From NCBI RefSeq assembly GCF_000420945.1, contig NZ_ATVX01000003.1, positions 266,745 to 330,744 of the forward strand: a stretch of DNA of 64,000 nucleotides, read 5' to 3'. Positions 1-8,953 of the stretch are shown piece after piece. The notes beneath the pieces are model-generated. The model searched no databases and was not told the DNA's origin. It worked only from the letters and a program-made list of their open reading frames with translations. Made by a program: the position numbers and the translations under genes. The number at the start of each line of letters is the position of its first letter. Position 1 is the first letter of the stretch. Source of the DNA: Butyrivibrio sp. VCB2006. Its GTDB lineage: Bacteria > Bacillota > Clostridia > Lachnospirales > Lachnospiraceae.

Positions 1-4
1 GCAA

Positions 5-643
5 ATGATGAAAAATACTACTTGCAAAACCAAGATAATAAAATGGCTACTGCTATCCTTAGGGATAGTGGTAGCTATTTGCGTTTTAGTAATAATCAGT
101 AAAAGAAATTATATCCCAGCCTGGGTTAACTGGCAGGAAGAAACCTATGAAGTTCTGCTGAAAACGGGTGAAAGAACTGAGGATGATGATGATTGCGCAA
201 TAGTCACGGTGAAATTAGCAGATAAACACATGGAGGTTTCTTGTGATTCCACAGGCGAATACTTTATGACAGACAAGGGCATAAAGGTTCAAGATACCTT
301 AAGTACTGATCTTGATGGAGATGGACTTCCGGAATTAGTTACCGTTGTCTGGAAGAAGGGGCTTTTTGGTAAGCACAGACCTTTCTGGATTACCTCAGAT
401 GAAAAGAACTATTCCCAGCATGTCTTTATATATGGAATAGATAAGGATGGCAAAGTTTCACAAAAATGGTTTGCTTCAGAGACAGGGATTCTTATAAATA
501 GTATGGAAATTATGGAAAAAAACACACAGATTATCAGTTTTGAAGACACTAATGGAAACTGCACACTGTGGCGCTGGGAGGGCTTCGGCCTTAAATTTAT
601 GGGAAATCTCAGTAAATCTAAAAAAACGATAAAGAAAATATAA
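5..643 (+). CDS. Membrane-anchored protein of unknown function with a DxDxDG loop
   Basis: This 212-aa protein is not recognised. One hydrophobic helix (about residues 13-33) follows a basic N-terminus, so it is probably an N-in, C-out anchor or an uncleaved signal. The exported part holds a calcium-loop-like segment, DLDGDGLPELV (about residues 101-111), as in FG-GAP/VCBS or dockerin-type loops. It is followed by aromatic-rich strands (about 115-200) that resemble a single beta-propeller-type blade. The C-terminus is Lys-rich. The start lies four bases into the window, so its RBS, and a possible in-frame upstream start, cannot be judged. The next gene downstream is a secreted xylanase with its own RBS. 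Function is unknown; an extracellular polysaccharide-related role is only a guess from position. Confidence 0.6.
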   Translation: MMKNTTCKTKIIKWLLLSLGIVVAICVLVIISKRNYIPAWVNWQEETYEVLLKTGERTEDDDDCAIVTVKLADKHMEVSCDSTGEYFMTDKGIKVQDTLSTDLDGDGLPELVTVVWKKGLFGKHRPFWITSDEKNYSQHVFIYGIDKDGKVSQKWFASETGILINSMEIMEKNTQIISFEDTNGNCTLWRWEGFGLKFMGNLSKSKKTIKKI

Positions 644-684
644 AAAATTGCAAAATCTAGCAAGTGGATAGCATTTTTTGGTAA

Positions 685-695
685 GCATACTATGC
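685..695. promoter_or_regulatory. Short perfect palindrome upstream of the xylanase gene
   Basis: GCATA-C-TATGC is a perfect 5-1-5 palindrome in the 139-bp gap before the xylanase gene. A second inverted repeat, TTGTGC (726-731) and GCACAA (743-748), lies closer to the start codon. Either could be an operator for a carbohydrate-responsive regulator. No convincing -35/-10 pair was found, so the link to transcription is inference. Confidence 0.3.
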
Positions 696-782
696 GAAAA
701 TACTAAATAATCATAATTAGCGAAATTGTGCGTTGGGGATTTGCACAAAAAATTATGACTAACAAGGAGGAAATGCAAAGGT

Positions 783-3700
783 ATGCACAAAAGATGGTTG
801 GGGTTATCATCGTTTGTATTGGCAGGTCTTTTAACTGTCACAAACGTTGGTACAAGCGTAGCAACAGTTTATGCTGCAGAAGCAGGATCTTCAGGCAGCT
901 CACTTTTTGTTGAAACTGAAGATGCTGCAGCTGATAGCTCAAGCGAAGAAGAGCAGGAAGAAGCTGATGCTTCTGGTTCATCCTCAGTAGAAGAGAAAGA
1001 GATTGAAGTTGAGGAAGTGACTGTAGGAGATGCAGAAGAAGTTATCATTCATGATGAGGCTTCAGAAGACGACACAACTACTCCTGCAGAAGAGGCTGTT
1101 AGTGGTCTGGTATTCTTTAACAGATGGAATCAGAGTTCTATAGTTTCAGGTAACCTTGAGTTTACTGATCAGTATCAGGAATTTTGCTATGATCTTGGCC
1201 AGATTTATGATACAGCTAACGTAAAGAGCGTTACAGTCAAAGTTGCAAATCAGGAAGGAAATGTATGTATTAAGTTCTATGATGATACTTTTACTGAAAT
1301 GCAGGCTATTTACAGCAATGATGGCAGCAGCGAATATACAAATGTTCCTAATTATGATGGAAAACTGAAGTATGTTGGCGTTATGTCAATGCTTCCGGGT
1401 GAAGGTGACTATCCATATCATATTACAATCACTGATGTAAAGGTTGATGCACAGGAAGCACCAGCAGAGGCTAATGAAGAAACACTTGTACTTGAGGGCG
1501 ATGCTCTTAAGTTCACAGAGGCTTGGGATGGCGGTGCAGTTGAAGGCACTACTCTTAACTTTGATCAGGAGTGGCGTGAATACAGAGTTTCACTTGGTAA
1601 GACAATCCCTGGTGAAGATGTTAAGTCTGTAAAGGTTACATTTGCTGAGGCTAACAGCCAGGCTATTTGTATCAAGACATATGGTGGCGGCACAGAGCTC
1701 AAGGCTGATTATGGCAAGAGCGGATCTAAGAGCTACACAACATATCCAGGTGTAAGTTCAGACGTTGATGCTATTGCTATCATGGCAATGAACAATCAGA
1801 CATATCCATTCGAAGTTACAGTTGAGAAGGTAGAAGTTGTTGTAGATGTAACACCTGAGAGTGAGAGACCTCAGAAGGGTGTTGAGTATGACATCGTTGA
1901 TCTTCGTGATCCTGTAACAGCTCTTATGGGTGATGATTTCATCATCGGTACAGCAGCAAGTTATGATGAGTTTGCAGATGAGCTTGATATGGAGCTTGTA
2001 TTCAAGCACTTCAATGGTGTAACTCTTGGTAACGAGCTTAAGCCTGACGCAATGCTCAAGAGCTCAGCTCCAATCGTTACTTACGAGCTTAATGGCGAAG
2101 AAGTTCCATTCCCAGAGCTTAGCTTCACAACACCTGAGAGCCGTCTTGATCTTTTCGTAGATTGGAACGAACAGCACCCTGACAAGCAGATCAAGATCAG
2201 AGGTCACGTTCTTGTATGGCACTCACAGACTCCAGAGTTCTTCTTCCATGAGGACTATGACACATCTAAGCCATTAGTTACTCCAGAAGTTATGAACAAG
2301 CGTCTTGAGATCTACATCAGAGAAGTTGCAAAACACTTCACAGCAGAGGACAGCAAGTATAGAAGCCTGTTCTATGGATGGGATGTAGTTAACGAGGCTA
2401 TTAGTGATTCTTCAGGCACATACAGAAACGGAAACGAGAATTCAGCTTGGTGGAGAGTATATAATTCACAGGAATTCATCACAAACGCATTCGTATATGC
2501 TAACAGATACATGCCAGCTAACATAGCTCTTTTCTACAACGATTACAATGAGACTGGCGCAACTAAGATGAAGGGTATCTGCCAGCTCCTTAGAGACGTT
2601 AAGGCTACACCTGGCGCAAGAATTGATGGTATGGGTATGCAGGCTCATTATCAGATTGCTTCTAACAATCCTTCAATGGAACAGTTTAAGACAGCTGCCA
2701 AGGCTTATGCTGAGATCGTTGATCAGGTTCAGGTAACAGAGCTTGACTTCAAGGGAGCTACAAGTGCTACAGATGAGAGACTTGCAGAGAGATATAAGGC
2801 TGTTTACGACACAATCAGAAGACTTAGAAATGAGGGTGTTAACTTCACAGGTATGACAATCTGGGGAGTAACAGATAAGCACTCATGGCTCCAGACAGCA
2901 AACAATAACGGTGGTGGTTCAAACGGAAGCTCCAAGCAGTATCCACTTCTTTTCGATGATTACTACAAGGCTAAGGCATGCTTCTGGACACTTGTAGATG
3001 CAGGCGAGCTTGAACCAGAAATCAAAACTGTAACACTTGTTCAGGATGTAACAGGAGATTTCAGCCTCGGTAATGGGTATGCAATGTCAATGGGTGAGAC
3101 TACAGTAACATTTGCTCCTATGTGGAACGAGAATGGAATTGTAGTTAAGGTAACAGCCGCTGATGCAACTGTTGATGATACAGATAAGATCACAATCTTC
3201 ACAGATGATGGTAAGATCAGAGTAACAGAAGTTAAGAGAAGTGAAGCAACAGCAACAGAAAATGGCTACGAAACAGTAGTTACAATTCCTGTTGATATGG
3301 ATGTTCTTGAGGCAAATGGTGTTAAGATCGACTTCAGATTCACTGACGGCAACGACATGATGGCCTTCAATGACACAACATATAAGCAGTATGAGACCAG
3401 CAAGTATTATGCTGAAACAGTTGTTAAGCCTCTTCTTGCAGTTAAGAAGGGCACAGTAGTTGTAGATGGACAGGCTACAGATGCAGCTTGGGCTACAGCA
3501 AAAGAGTTCCCTGTAGCAATCAATGTTGGTGCTAAGGCTTCTGCAACAGCAAAGGTTCTTTGGGACGAGTCAAATCTCTATGTTCTTGTAGATGTTAAGG
3601 ATGCGGTTCTTAACAAGGCAGCTTCAGATGCATGGGAGCAGGATTCTGTAGAAGTATTTATCGATGAGAACAACAACAAGTCCGGATCCTACCAGGAAGA

Positions 3701-4673
3701 TGATAAGCAGTACAGAATTAACTTTGAGAATACACACAGTTTCAATGGAACAAAGTGTCTTGAAGAAAACCTTGAGTCTGCAGTAGCACTTACAGAAGAG
3801 GGCTATAGAATCGAAGCAGCCTTCAAGTGGACAGATGTTAACCCTTATGAAGGATACAAGGTAGGTCTTGACCTTCAGGTTAACGACGCTGATGAGTCAG
3901 GAAAGAGAGTTGGAACACTTAACTGGGCAGATAAGACTGGTAACGGTTGGTCATCTCCTGAAGTATTTGGAACAATCCTCCTTACAAAGGGCGACGATAT
4001 TCCTGATGCACCACAGCCAGAAACTCCTGACGAGCCAGAGCAGCCTAAGGGCAAGCTTGTAACTAAGTGGGGGACCACATATTGCGTAACAGAAGATGGC
4101 GAGAAGCTCACAGGCTTCCAGTCAGTTGATGGAGTAGATTATTACTTCAACGAAAAGGGAGCAATGGTTAAGAGCAACTGGATTACAACAGAGGATGGCA
4201 AGTTCTATGCATTGTCAGATGGCGCAATTGCTAAGAATCAGGTTGTTACAAAGTGGGGAACAAAGTACATCTTTGCTGAAGACGGTAAGATGATTACAGG
4301 CTTTACTACATTTGACGATGTTGATTACTATTGCAATCAGAATGGTGCAATCGTTACTTCTAACTGGATTACAACAGAGGATGGCAAGTACTATGCAATG
4401 TCAGATGGCCATATTGCTAAGAATGTGATCGTGAATAAATGGGGAACCAAGTACGCATTTGATGCTGATGGCAAGCTCTACACAGGTTTCTTTACATTTG
4501 AAGGCAAGGATTACTACGCAAAATCTAACGGTGCTATGGTATTCCAGGATTGGATTACAGTTGGTGAGGATAAGTACTATGCGAAGGCTGACGGAACACT
4601 TGCCAAGAGTGAGACAATTACAAAGTGGATGCACAAGTATACATTTGACGAGAACGGAGTTCTTATTAAGTAA
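783..4673 (+). CDS. Secreted modular GH10 endo-1,4-beta-xylanase with CBM9 and wall-binding repeats
   Basis: This extracellular enzyme (1296 aa) should hydrolyse internal beta-1,4 bonds of xylan. Modules in order are: signal peptide (about 1-32, ending in VYAAEA); acidic Ser/Glu linker (33-107); two related beta-sandwich CBM-like domains (about 108-223 and 235-352); GH10 catalytic domain (about 366-740); a CBM9-like region (about 745-1070), whose second half (about 883-1069) is a complete CBM9; and tandem Trp/Tyr-rich repeats of the choline- or cell-wall-binding type (about 1085-1296). The GH10 acid/base is Glu538 in WDVVNEAI and the nucleophile is Glu653 in VQVTELDF. The RBS AAGGAGG (764-770) lies 12 nt before the ATG. 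The ATG at 773 is out of frame. The C-terminal repeats suggest the enzyme stays on the cell surface. The GH10 and CBM9 calls are firm; the identity of the N-terminal CBMs is not. Confidence 0.96.
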   Translation: MHKRWLGLSSFVLAGLLTVTNVGTSVATVYAAEAGSSGSSLFVETEDAAADSSSEEEQEEADASGSSSVEEKEIEVEEVTVGDAEEVIIHDEASEDDTTTPAEEAVSGLVFFNRWNQSSIVSGNLEFTDQYQEFCYDLGQIYDTANVKSVTVKVANQEGNVCIKFYDDTFTEMQAIYSNDGSSEYTNVPNYDGKLKYVGVMSMLPGEGDYPYHITITDVKVDAQEAPAEANEETLVLEGDALKFTEAWDGGAVEGTTLNFDQEWREYRVSLGKTIPGEDVKSVKVTFAEANSQAICIKTYGGGTELKADYGKSGSKSYTTYPGVSSDVDAIAIMAMNNQTYPFEVTVEKVEVVVDVTPESERPQKGVEYDIVDLRDPVTALMGDDFIIGTAASYDEFADELDMELVFKHFNGVTLGNELKPDAMLKSSAPIVTYELNGEEVPFPELSFTTPESRLDLFVDWNEQHPDKQIKIRGHVLVWHSQTPEFFFHEDYDTSKPLVTPEVMNKRLEIYIREVAKHFTAEDSKYRSLFYGWDVVNEAISDSSGTYRNGNENSAWWRVYNSQEFITNAFVYANRYMPANIALFYNDYNETGATKMKGICQLLRDVKATPGARIDGMGMQAHYQIASNNPSMEQFKTAAKAYAEIVDQVQVTELDFKGATSATDERLAERYKAVYDTIRRLRNEGVNFTGMTIWGVTDKHSWLQTANNNGGGSNGSSKQYPLLFDDYYKAKACFWTLVDAGELEPEIKTVTLVQDVTGDFSLGNGYAMSMGETTVTFAPMWNENGIVVKVTAADATVDDTDKITIFTDDGKIRVTEVKRSEATATENGYETVVTIPVDMDVLEANGVKIDFRFTDGNDMMAFNDTTYKQYETSKYYAETVVKPLLAVKKGTVVVDGQATDAAWATAKEFPVAINVGAKASATAKVLWDESNLYVLVDVKDAVLNKAASDAWEQDSVEVFIDENNNKSGSYQEDDKQYRINFENTHSFNGTKCLEENLESAVALTEEGYRIEAAFKWTDVNPYEGYKVGLDLQVNDADESGKRVGTLNWADKTGNGWSSPEVFGTILLTKGDDIPDAPQPETPDEPEQPKGKLVTKWGTTYCVTEDGEKLTGFQSVDGVDYYFNEKGAMVKSNWITTEDGKFYALSDGAIAKNQVVTKWGTKYIFAEDGKMITGFTTFDDVDYYCNQNGAIVTSNWITTEDGKYYAMSDGHIAKNVIVNKWGTKYAFDADGKLYTGFFTFEGKDYYAKSNGAMVFQDWITVGEDKYYAKADGTLAKSETITKWMHKYTFDENGVLIK

Positions 4674-4688
4674 TTAAAATAAATATCG

Positions 4689-4722
4689 GAAGGAGGCAGA
4701 GCAGTCTGTCTCCTTCTTTTTT
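4689..4722 (+). terminator. Intrinsic terminator of the xylanase gene
   Basis: A 12-bp stem (4689-4700 with 4705-4716, one G-U pair) carries a GCAG loop and is followed by six T. It begins 15 nt after the xylanase stop, so the xylanase is probably a single-gene transcript. Confidence 0.9.
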
Positions 4723-4729
4723 GCGTTGT

Positions 4730-4758
4730 TTTACACTACCCCATGAATTTGGTATACT
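4730..4758 (+). promoter_or_regulatory. Sigma-A-type promoter of the MBOAT/SGNH-like pair
   Basis: TTTACA (4730-4735) and TATACT (4753-4758) are separated by 17 bp. The element sits just after the xylanase terminator and about 30 bp before the MBOAT start, so the pair should be transcribed independently. Confidence 0.7.
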
Positions 4759-4788
4759 CTTTCTGATATTCAATTGATGGAGATACTT

Positions 4789-6327
4789 ATGGGTTTTAAT
4801 TCCTTTACATTTATATTGGTGTTCTTGCCAATTTTGCTTTTTGGTTGGAACGTATTCAATAAATTAGAGAAATATACAGTGGCAGATGTCTTTTTGACAT
4901 TAATGTCACTGTATTTCTATTACACTTTTGGCGTTGAGTTTTTGCTGGTACTGTTGGCAAGTACACTTGGCAATTATGTTCTTAGTTTAGTACTTCATGT
5001 ATCAGAGAAAAAATCTAATATTCAAACTACTATAAAAGTAGTCGGCGTATTGTTTAACCTATCTATTCTTTTCTATTTCAAATACCTGGGATTTTTTATC
5101 GATAATATCAATGCTCTTACGGGAGCAACAATAACTGCCAAGGAAATACTGATGCCCATTGGAATCAGCTTTTTTACCTTTGGACAGATATCTTTTATTG
5201 TAGACAGGGCAAATGGAAAAGCACCTCATTACCCATTTCTTAGCTATCTAATGTTCGCCTTTTATTTCCCTAAGCTTATCCAGGGACCTATAGCTTTCCA
5301 CAAGGAGATGATAGATCAGTTCCAGGATAGCAGTCTTAGAAAATATGACTCAGATAAAATGGCGCGAGGCTTAATGTCTTTTATCATCGGATTATCCAAG
5401 AAGGTATTACTTGCAGATAACCTTGCCAAGGCTGTTAACTACGGTTTTCATTACACCTATTATTTGGATACACTCACAGTTATCCTGGTTATGCTGGCCT
5501 ATACTTTCGAGATTTATCTTGATTTCTCGGGGTATTGTGATATGGCAAATGGTGTGAGCCTGATGCTGGGATTTGAGCTTCCAACTAACTTTAATTCTCC
5601 CTACAAGGCAGCTACTTCCAAGGAGCTTTGGCAGAGATGGCATATGACTTTGTCCAGATTTTTTATCAAGTATGTTTATATTCCTCTTGGAGGCAGCAGA
5701 AGGGGCAAGATCCGGACGCTGGTTAATGTCCTTATAGTATTTGTTCTTAGCGGATTGTGGCACGGAGCAGGATGGACCTATGTATGTTGGGGACTTATGC
5801 AGGGACTCTTAGTTGTTTGGGATAATCTTGGAATAACTGGGGTAAAAGAACTTTCGGATGGCGAAGGAAGTAGCAAAAAAGCAAAGTATCTTTTTAGAGA
5901 AAAGCCGCTTATTACATTGCCAAGACCAGTTGGAACAGCCATAACTTTTACTATGTTTGTGATATCCCTTATATTCTTTGGCTCTCAGGATCTTAACTAC
6001 GTGGGAGCAATGTTTAACAGGCTCTTTGTGTGGACTTATCCGGGATTTTTGTACAAGACTGCAGAGAATCTCAAGATTCCGGAGAACTATATTTTCAGAC
6101 AGCTCTTTACACAGCTTGGCAAAGATAATCTGGTAAATAGCGTATATGTGGCAACCTTTGTGATTCTGATAGCTATCAGCGGATTTGTTATGACCAGAAA
6201 GAATACAAAGGAAATTGTGGCAGAGACTAAGTTTGATGGGAAGACTATTGCAGGATTAGCAGTACTGTTCATTTGGTCCTTTATCTCCCTTTCAAATGTC
6301 AGCACCTTCATATACTTCCAGTTCTAA
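4789..6327 (+). CDS. MBOAT-family membrane O-acyltransferase (AlgI/DltB-like)
   Basis: This polytopic membrane protein belongs to the MBOAT family, which moves acyl groups, usually acetyl, across the membrane onto cell-surface glycans. It has about ten hydrophobic segments. The family motif LSGLWHGAGWTYV contains the catalytic His325 (numbered from this start), and the basic loop WQRWHMTLSRFF precedes it. The start is set at 4789 because GGAG (4779-4782) lies 6 nt upstream and the N-terminus MGFNSFTF is typical of AlgI-like proteins; an in-frame TTG at 4774 would add five residues. The next gene (29-nt gap) encodes an SGNH/DltD-like partner, the common two-gene arrangement for polysaccharide O-acetylation. 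The acceptor cannot be told from sequence: an exopolysaccharide, a teichoic acid or another wall polymer. Confidence 0.9.
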   Translation: MGFNSFTFILVFLPILLFGWNVFNKLEKYTVADVFLTLMSLYFYYTFGVEFLLVLLASTLGNYVLSLVLHVSEKKSNIQTTIKVVGVLFNLSILFYFKYLGFFIDNINALTGATITAKEILMPIGISFFTFGQISFIVDRANGKAPHYPFLSYLMFAFYFPKLIQGPIAFHKEMIDQFQDSSLRKYDSDKMARGLMSFIIGLSKKVLLADNLAKAVNYGFHYTYYLDTLTVILVMLAYTFEIYLDFSGYCDMANGVSLMLGFELPTNFNSPYKAATSKELWQRWHMTLSRFFIKYVYIPLGGSRRGKIRTLVNVLIVFVLSGLWHGAGWTYVCWGLMQGLLVVWDNLGITGVKELSDGEGSSKKAKYLFREKPLITLPRPVGTAITFTMFVISLIFFGSQDLNYVGAMFNRLFVWTYPGFLYKTAENLKIPENYIFRQLFTQLGKDNLVNSVYVATFVILIAISGFVMTRKNTKEIVAETKFDGKTIAGLAVLFIWSFISLSNVSTFIYFQF

Positions 6328-6356
6328 GATGAACTGAAAAAGAAAGATATAATTAT

Positions 6357-7457
6357 ATGAATCAAAATAGTAGTTCAAAAAATTTTATAAGAAGGCTATT
6401 CATCACAATATTAGTAGTTGCGGTTTTGGTAGGCGGAGTAGTTTATGCTTTTGATCCTTTCTATCATTATCACAAGCCATGGTTTGGGCTAAAGGCAGTT
6501 CTTAATGACAAGGAATATCAGTGCATCGGAACTCTGAGAAACTTCGATTATGACGCACTTTTAGTGGGATCCTCTGTAATGGAGAATAATGACAATGCCT
6601 GGTATGACAGTGCCTATGGAGTTAAGTCCATAAAGGCAATCAGAAGCTATGGTGCAACTGCGGATCTGTGTTATCTAATGGATGCAGCCTATGAGAAGCA
6701 TGATATTAAAAGGGTATTTTACAATATAGATCCATCAGCACTTTCTGCATCTACACAGACTACATATGAGTCCACAGGATGCCCAATGTATCTGTATGAC
6801 AAGAATCCTTTTAATGATGTGAGATATCTTTTTAATAAGGATGTTTTATTTGAAAAGATTCCTTATCAGCTGGCTAATTCATTTTTAGGTGACTATGACG
6901 AGGGCCTTTCCTATAACTGGGCAAAGTGGAAGAGCTTTAACAGTGATATGGCGCTTGGTTTATACCATAGATCCAATGAAGTAGTGCCTATGATGGATGA
7001 AACAGTTTATGAAAAAGAGCTTGCGGGGAATATAGCTCTTTTGACAAGCCAGGTTGAGGCACATCCTGAAACAGAGTTCATTTTCTTTTATCCTGTTTAT
7101 TCCATGCTGTGGTGGGATGGAGTAGTAAGAAGCGGCGAAAGAGATGCTTATATTTATAATGAAATTCAGATGACAAAGGCTCTTTTACAGTATGACAATG
7201 TAAGAATCTTCTGTTTCCAGGCTCAGGAGGAGGTGGCCACAAACCTTGAGCTTTACATGGATTCTATTCACTTTGCGCCTGAGATAAATAAGCTCATGCT
7301 GGATGAAATTATTGCAGGGGAATATGAGCTGACCAAGGATAACTATGTTGATAAAATCCAGGAAGTTAAGGCGTTTTCTGAGCGAGTTGTGAATGATTAT
7401 ATAGTTCCCTATGAGGAAAAGGGACTTTTGAATTACCAAACTGTTGCAGAACAATAA
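6357..7457 (+). CDS. Membrane-anchored SGNH-like partner of the MBOAT acyltransferase
   Basis: This 366-aa protein has one N-terminal membrane helix (about 12-31), then an extracytoplasmic alpha/beta domain. The segment ALLVGSSVMENND (about 64-76) resembles the GDS/GSS nucleophile loop of SGNH esterase/acyltransferase proteins that accompany MBOAT enzymes (AlgJ/AlgX, DltD and related). Near the C-terminus, DSIHFAPEIN resembles the SGNH Asp-x-x-His block. It probably completes acyl transfer to the outside polymer. It follows the MBOAT gene with a 29-nt gap, has a weak RBS and shares that promoter. The function is inferred from this context and the motifs; overall similarity to a named family is weak. 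Confidence 0.7.
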   Translation: MNQNSSSKNFIRRLFITILVVAVLVGGVVYAFDPFYHYHKPWFGLKAVLNDKEYQCIGTLRNFDYDALLVGSSVMENNDNAWYDSAYGVKSIKAIRSYGATADLCYLMDAAYEKHDIKRVFYNIDPSALSASTQTTYESTGCPMYLYDKNPFNDVRYLFNKDVLFEKIPYQLANSFLGDYDEGLSYNWAKWKSFNSDMALGLYHRSNEVVPMMDETVYEKELAGNIALLTSQVEAHPETEFIFFYPVYSMLWWDGVVRSGERDAYIYNEIQMTKALLQYDNVRIFCFQAQEEVATNLELYMDSIHFAPEINKLMLDEIIAGEYELTKDNYVDKIQEVKAFSERVVNDYIVPYEEKGLLNYQTVAEQ

Positions 7458-7467
7458 GATATGTTAT

Positions 7468-7514
7468 ACTATACTCCGAATTACACGTAAGTGAGTTAGG
7501 AGTATAGTTTTTTT
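7468..7514 (+). terminator. Hairpin and T-tract that also contains the RBS of the TSCPD gene
   Basis: A perfect 10-bp stem pairs ACTATACTCC (7468-7477) with GGAGTATAGT (7499-7508) and is followed by seven T (7508-7514). The ATG of the next gene starts at 7515. The only SD-like sequence for that gene, TTAGGAG, is inside the right arm. The element could terminate the acyltransferase operon, regulate the TSCPD gene, or both. Two overlapping TATACT hexamers (7465-7475) in the left arm could be a -10. Confidence 0.75.
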
Positions 7515-7760
7515 ATGGTTTACAAGACAAAAGGAACCTGCTCAACACAGATAGATATTGAGGTTGAGGAAGGTGTTATCAAACACGTAGAGTTTACTAA
7601 CGGATGTAACGGTAATCTTCAGGGAGTATCAAGGCTTGTTGAAGGTATGAAGTGCGAAGATGCTATTGCTAAGCTTAGAGGCATCAAGTGCGGCTTCAAG
7701 AATACATCTTGCCCGGATCAGTTGTCATATGCTATTGAGCAGGCAATGCAGCAGGCTTAA
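7515..7760 (+). CDS. TSCPD-domain protein (TIGR03905-like)
   Basis: This 81-aa cytoplasmic protein carries the TSCPD signature at NTSCPDQLSYAI near its C-terminus, plus conserved Cys residues in GTCSTQ, NGCNGN and IKCGF. The length matches the free-standing TIGR03905 family. TSCPD domains also occur at the C-terminus of vitamin-B12-dependent ribonucleotide reductases; the stand-alone proteins have no established role. The Cys pattern suggests metal or redox chemistry (inference). The start codon directly abuts a hairpin T-tract and the RBS lies inside the stem. murG follows 30 nt downstream. Confidence 0.85.
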   Translation: MVYKTKGTCSTQIDIEVEEGVIKHVEFTNGCNGNLQGVSRLVEGMKCEDAIAKLRGIKCGFKNTSCPDQLSYAIEQAMQQA

Positions 7761-7790
7761 TAATTTGCAATCTGAAAGAAGGTCATAGAA

Positions 7791-8870
7791 TTGAGCGAAA
7801 ATGCTAATAAGAAAATCGTCCTTACAGGTGGCGGAAGTGCAGGACATGTAACACCTAATATCGCACTGATTCCTGCACTTAAGAAGGCGGGATATGAGAT
7901 TTTTTACATTGGTTCTTATGATGGAATCGAGAAGAAACTTATTGAGGACTACAATATTCCATATTTCGGAATAGCAACCGGTAAGCTTCGCAGATATTTC
8001 GATCCCAAGAACTTTTCAGATCCATTCAGAGTTATGAAGGGATTTACTGAATCCATTTCTCTTCTCAAGAAGATAAAGCCGGATATTATTTTTTCTAAGG
8101 GTGGATTTGTAAGTGTACCAGTAGTAAGGGCAGCACGTTTTCTGGGAATTCCTTATATTGTGCATGAGTCCGATATTACACCGGGTCTTGCAAATAAGCT
8201 TAGTATGAATGGAGCCAATAAGATTTGCTGCAACTTCCCGGAGACCATGAGACTTCTTCCTGCCGATAAGGCTATCCTTACCGGAACACCGATAAGAGAC
8301 GAGCTTGGAAAGGGATCAAGAGAAGAAGGAAAGAGAATCTGTGGTTTTACAGATGATAAGCCGGTTCTCATGGTAATAGGCGGAAGCCTTGGTGCTCAGT
8401 CAGTTAATGAGACTGTAAGATTTGCACTGCCTAGACTCCTTCCGGAGTTTAATGTTGTTCATATCTGCGGCAAGGAGAAAATGGATAACCTAAAATTATC
8501 TGTTCCGGGATACAAGCAGTTTGAATACGTTAAGAACGAGCTTAAGGATTTGTTTGCAATGGCAGACATCGTGGTTTCAAGAGCAGGAGCCAATTCAATC
8601 TGCGAGCTTTTGGCACTTAAGAAACCTAATATATTAATTCCTCTTTCAACCAAATCAAGCAGAGGGGATCAGATGCTTAATGCAAGATCCTTTGAACAGC
8701 AGGGATTTTCACTTGTTATTGATAATGATGAGCTGGATGAGGATATCTTAGTAGAGACAATTGAGGACCTCTATGAGAATAGAGAAAAGTTCCTTGTAAA
8801 TATGAGTAAGAGTAGCCTTCAGTCAGCTACAGACGCTATTGTGAGAATACTTAATGAGGAAGTACAGTGA
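7791..8870 (+). CDS. murG: UDP-GlcNAc:undecaprenyl-PP-MurNAc-pentapeptide GlcNAc transferase
   Basis: MurG adds GlcNAc to lipid I to form lipid II on the inner face of the membrane, the last cytoplasmic step of peptidoglycan synthesis. The protein is 359 aa, the usual length. Diagnostic motifs are GGGSAGHVTPNIAL near the N-terminus, VHESDITPG, GGSLGAQSVN, and SRAGANSICELLALKKPNI in the C-terminal UDP-GlcNAc domain. The start is TTG (7791) with GAAAGAAGG upstream; the nearby ATG at 7800 is out of frame. Here murG lies outside a dcw cluster, which is common in Lachnospiraceae. A strong terminator overlaps its stop codon. Confidence 0.95.
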   Translation: MSENANKKIVLTGGGSAGHVTPNIALIPALKKAGYEIFYIGSYDGIEKKLIEDYNIPYFGIATGKLRRYFDPKNFSDPFRVMKGFTESISLLKKIKPDIIFSKGGFVSVPVVRAARFLGIPYIVHESDITPGLANKLSMNGANKICCNFPETMRLLPADKAILTGTPIRDELGKGSREEGKRICGFTDDKPVLMVIGGSLGAQSVNETVRFALPRLLPEFNVVHICGKEKMDNLKLSVPGYKQFEYVKNELKDLFAMADIVVSRAGANSICELLALKKPNILIPLSTKSSRGDQMLNARSFEQQGFSLVIDNDELDEDILVETIEDLYENREKFLVNMSKSSLQSATDAIVRILNEEVQ

Positions 8871-8891
8871 GGTTTCACTGTACTTCTTTTT
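8859..8891 (+). terminator. Intrinsic terminator overlapping the murG stop codon
   Basis: A perfect 12-bp stem (8859-8870 with 8875-8886) has a GGTT loop and five T. The left arm includes the last codons and the TGA of murG. Confidence 0.92.
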
Positions 8892-8953
8892 GATTAGAAA
8901 CAAGCGGTAAAACATATTGTTACAAATGTGATAGAAGTCAGTACAAAAGGGGA

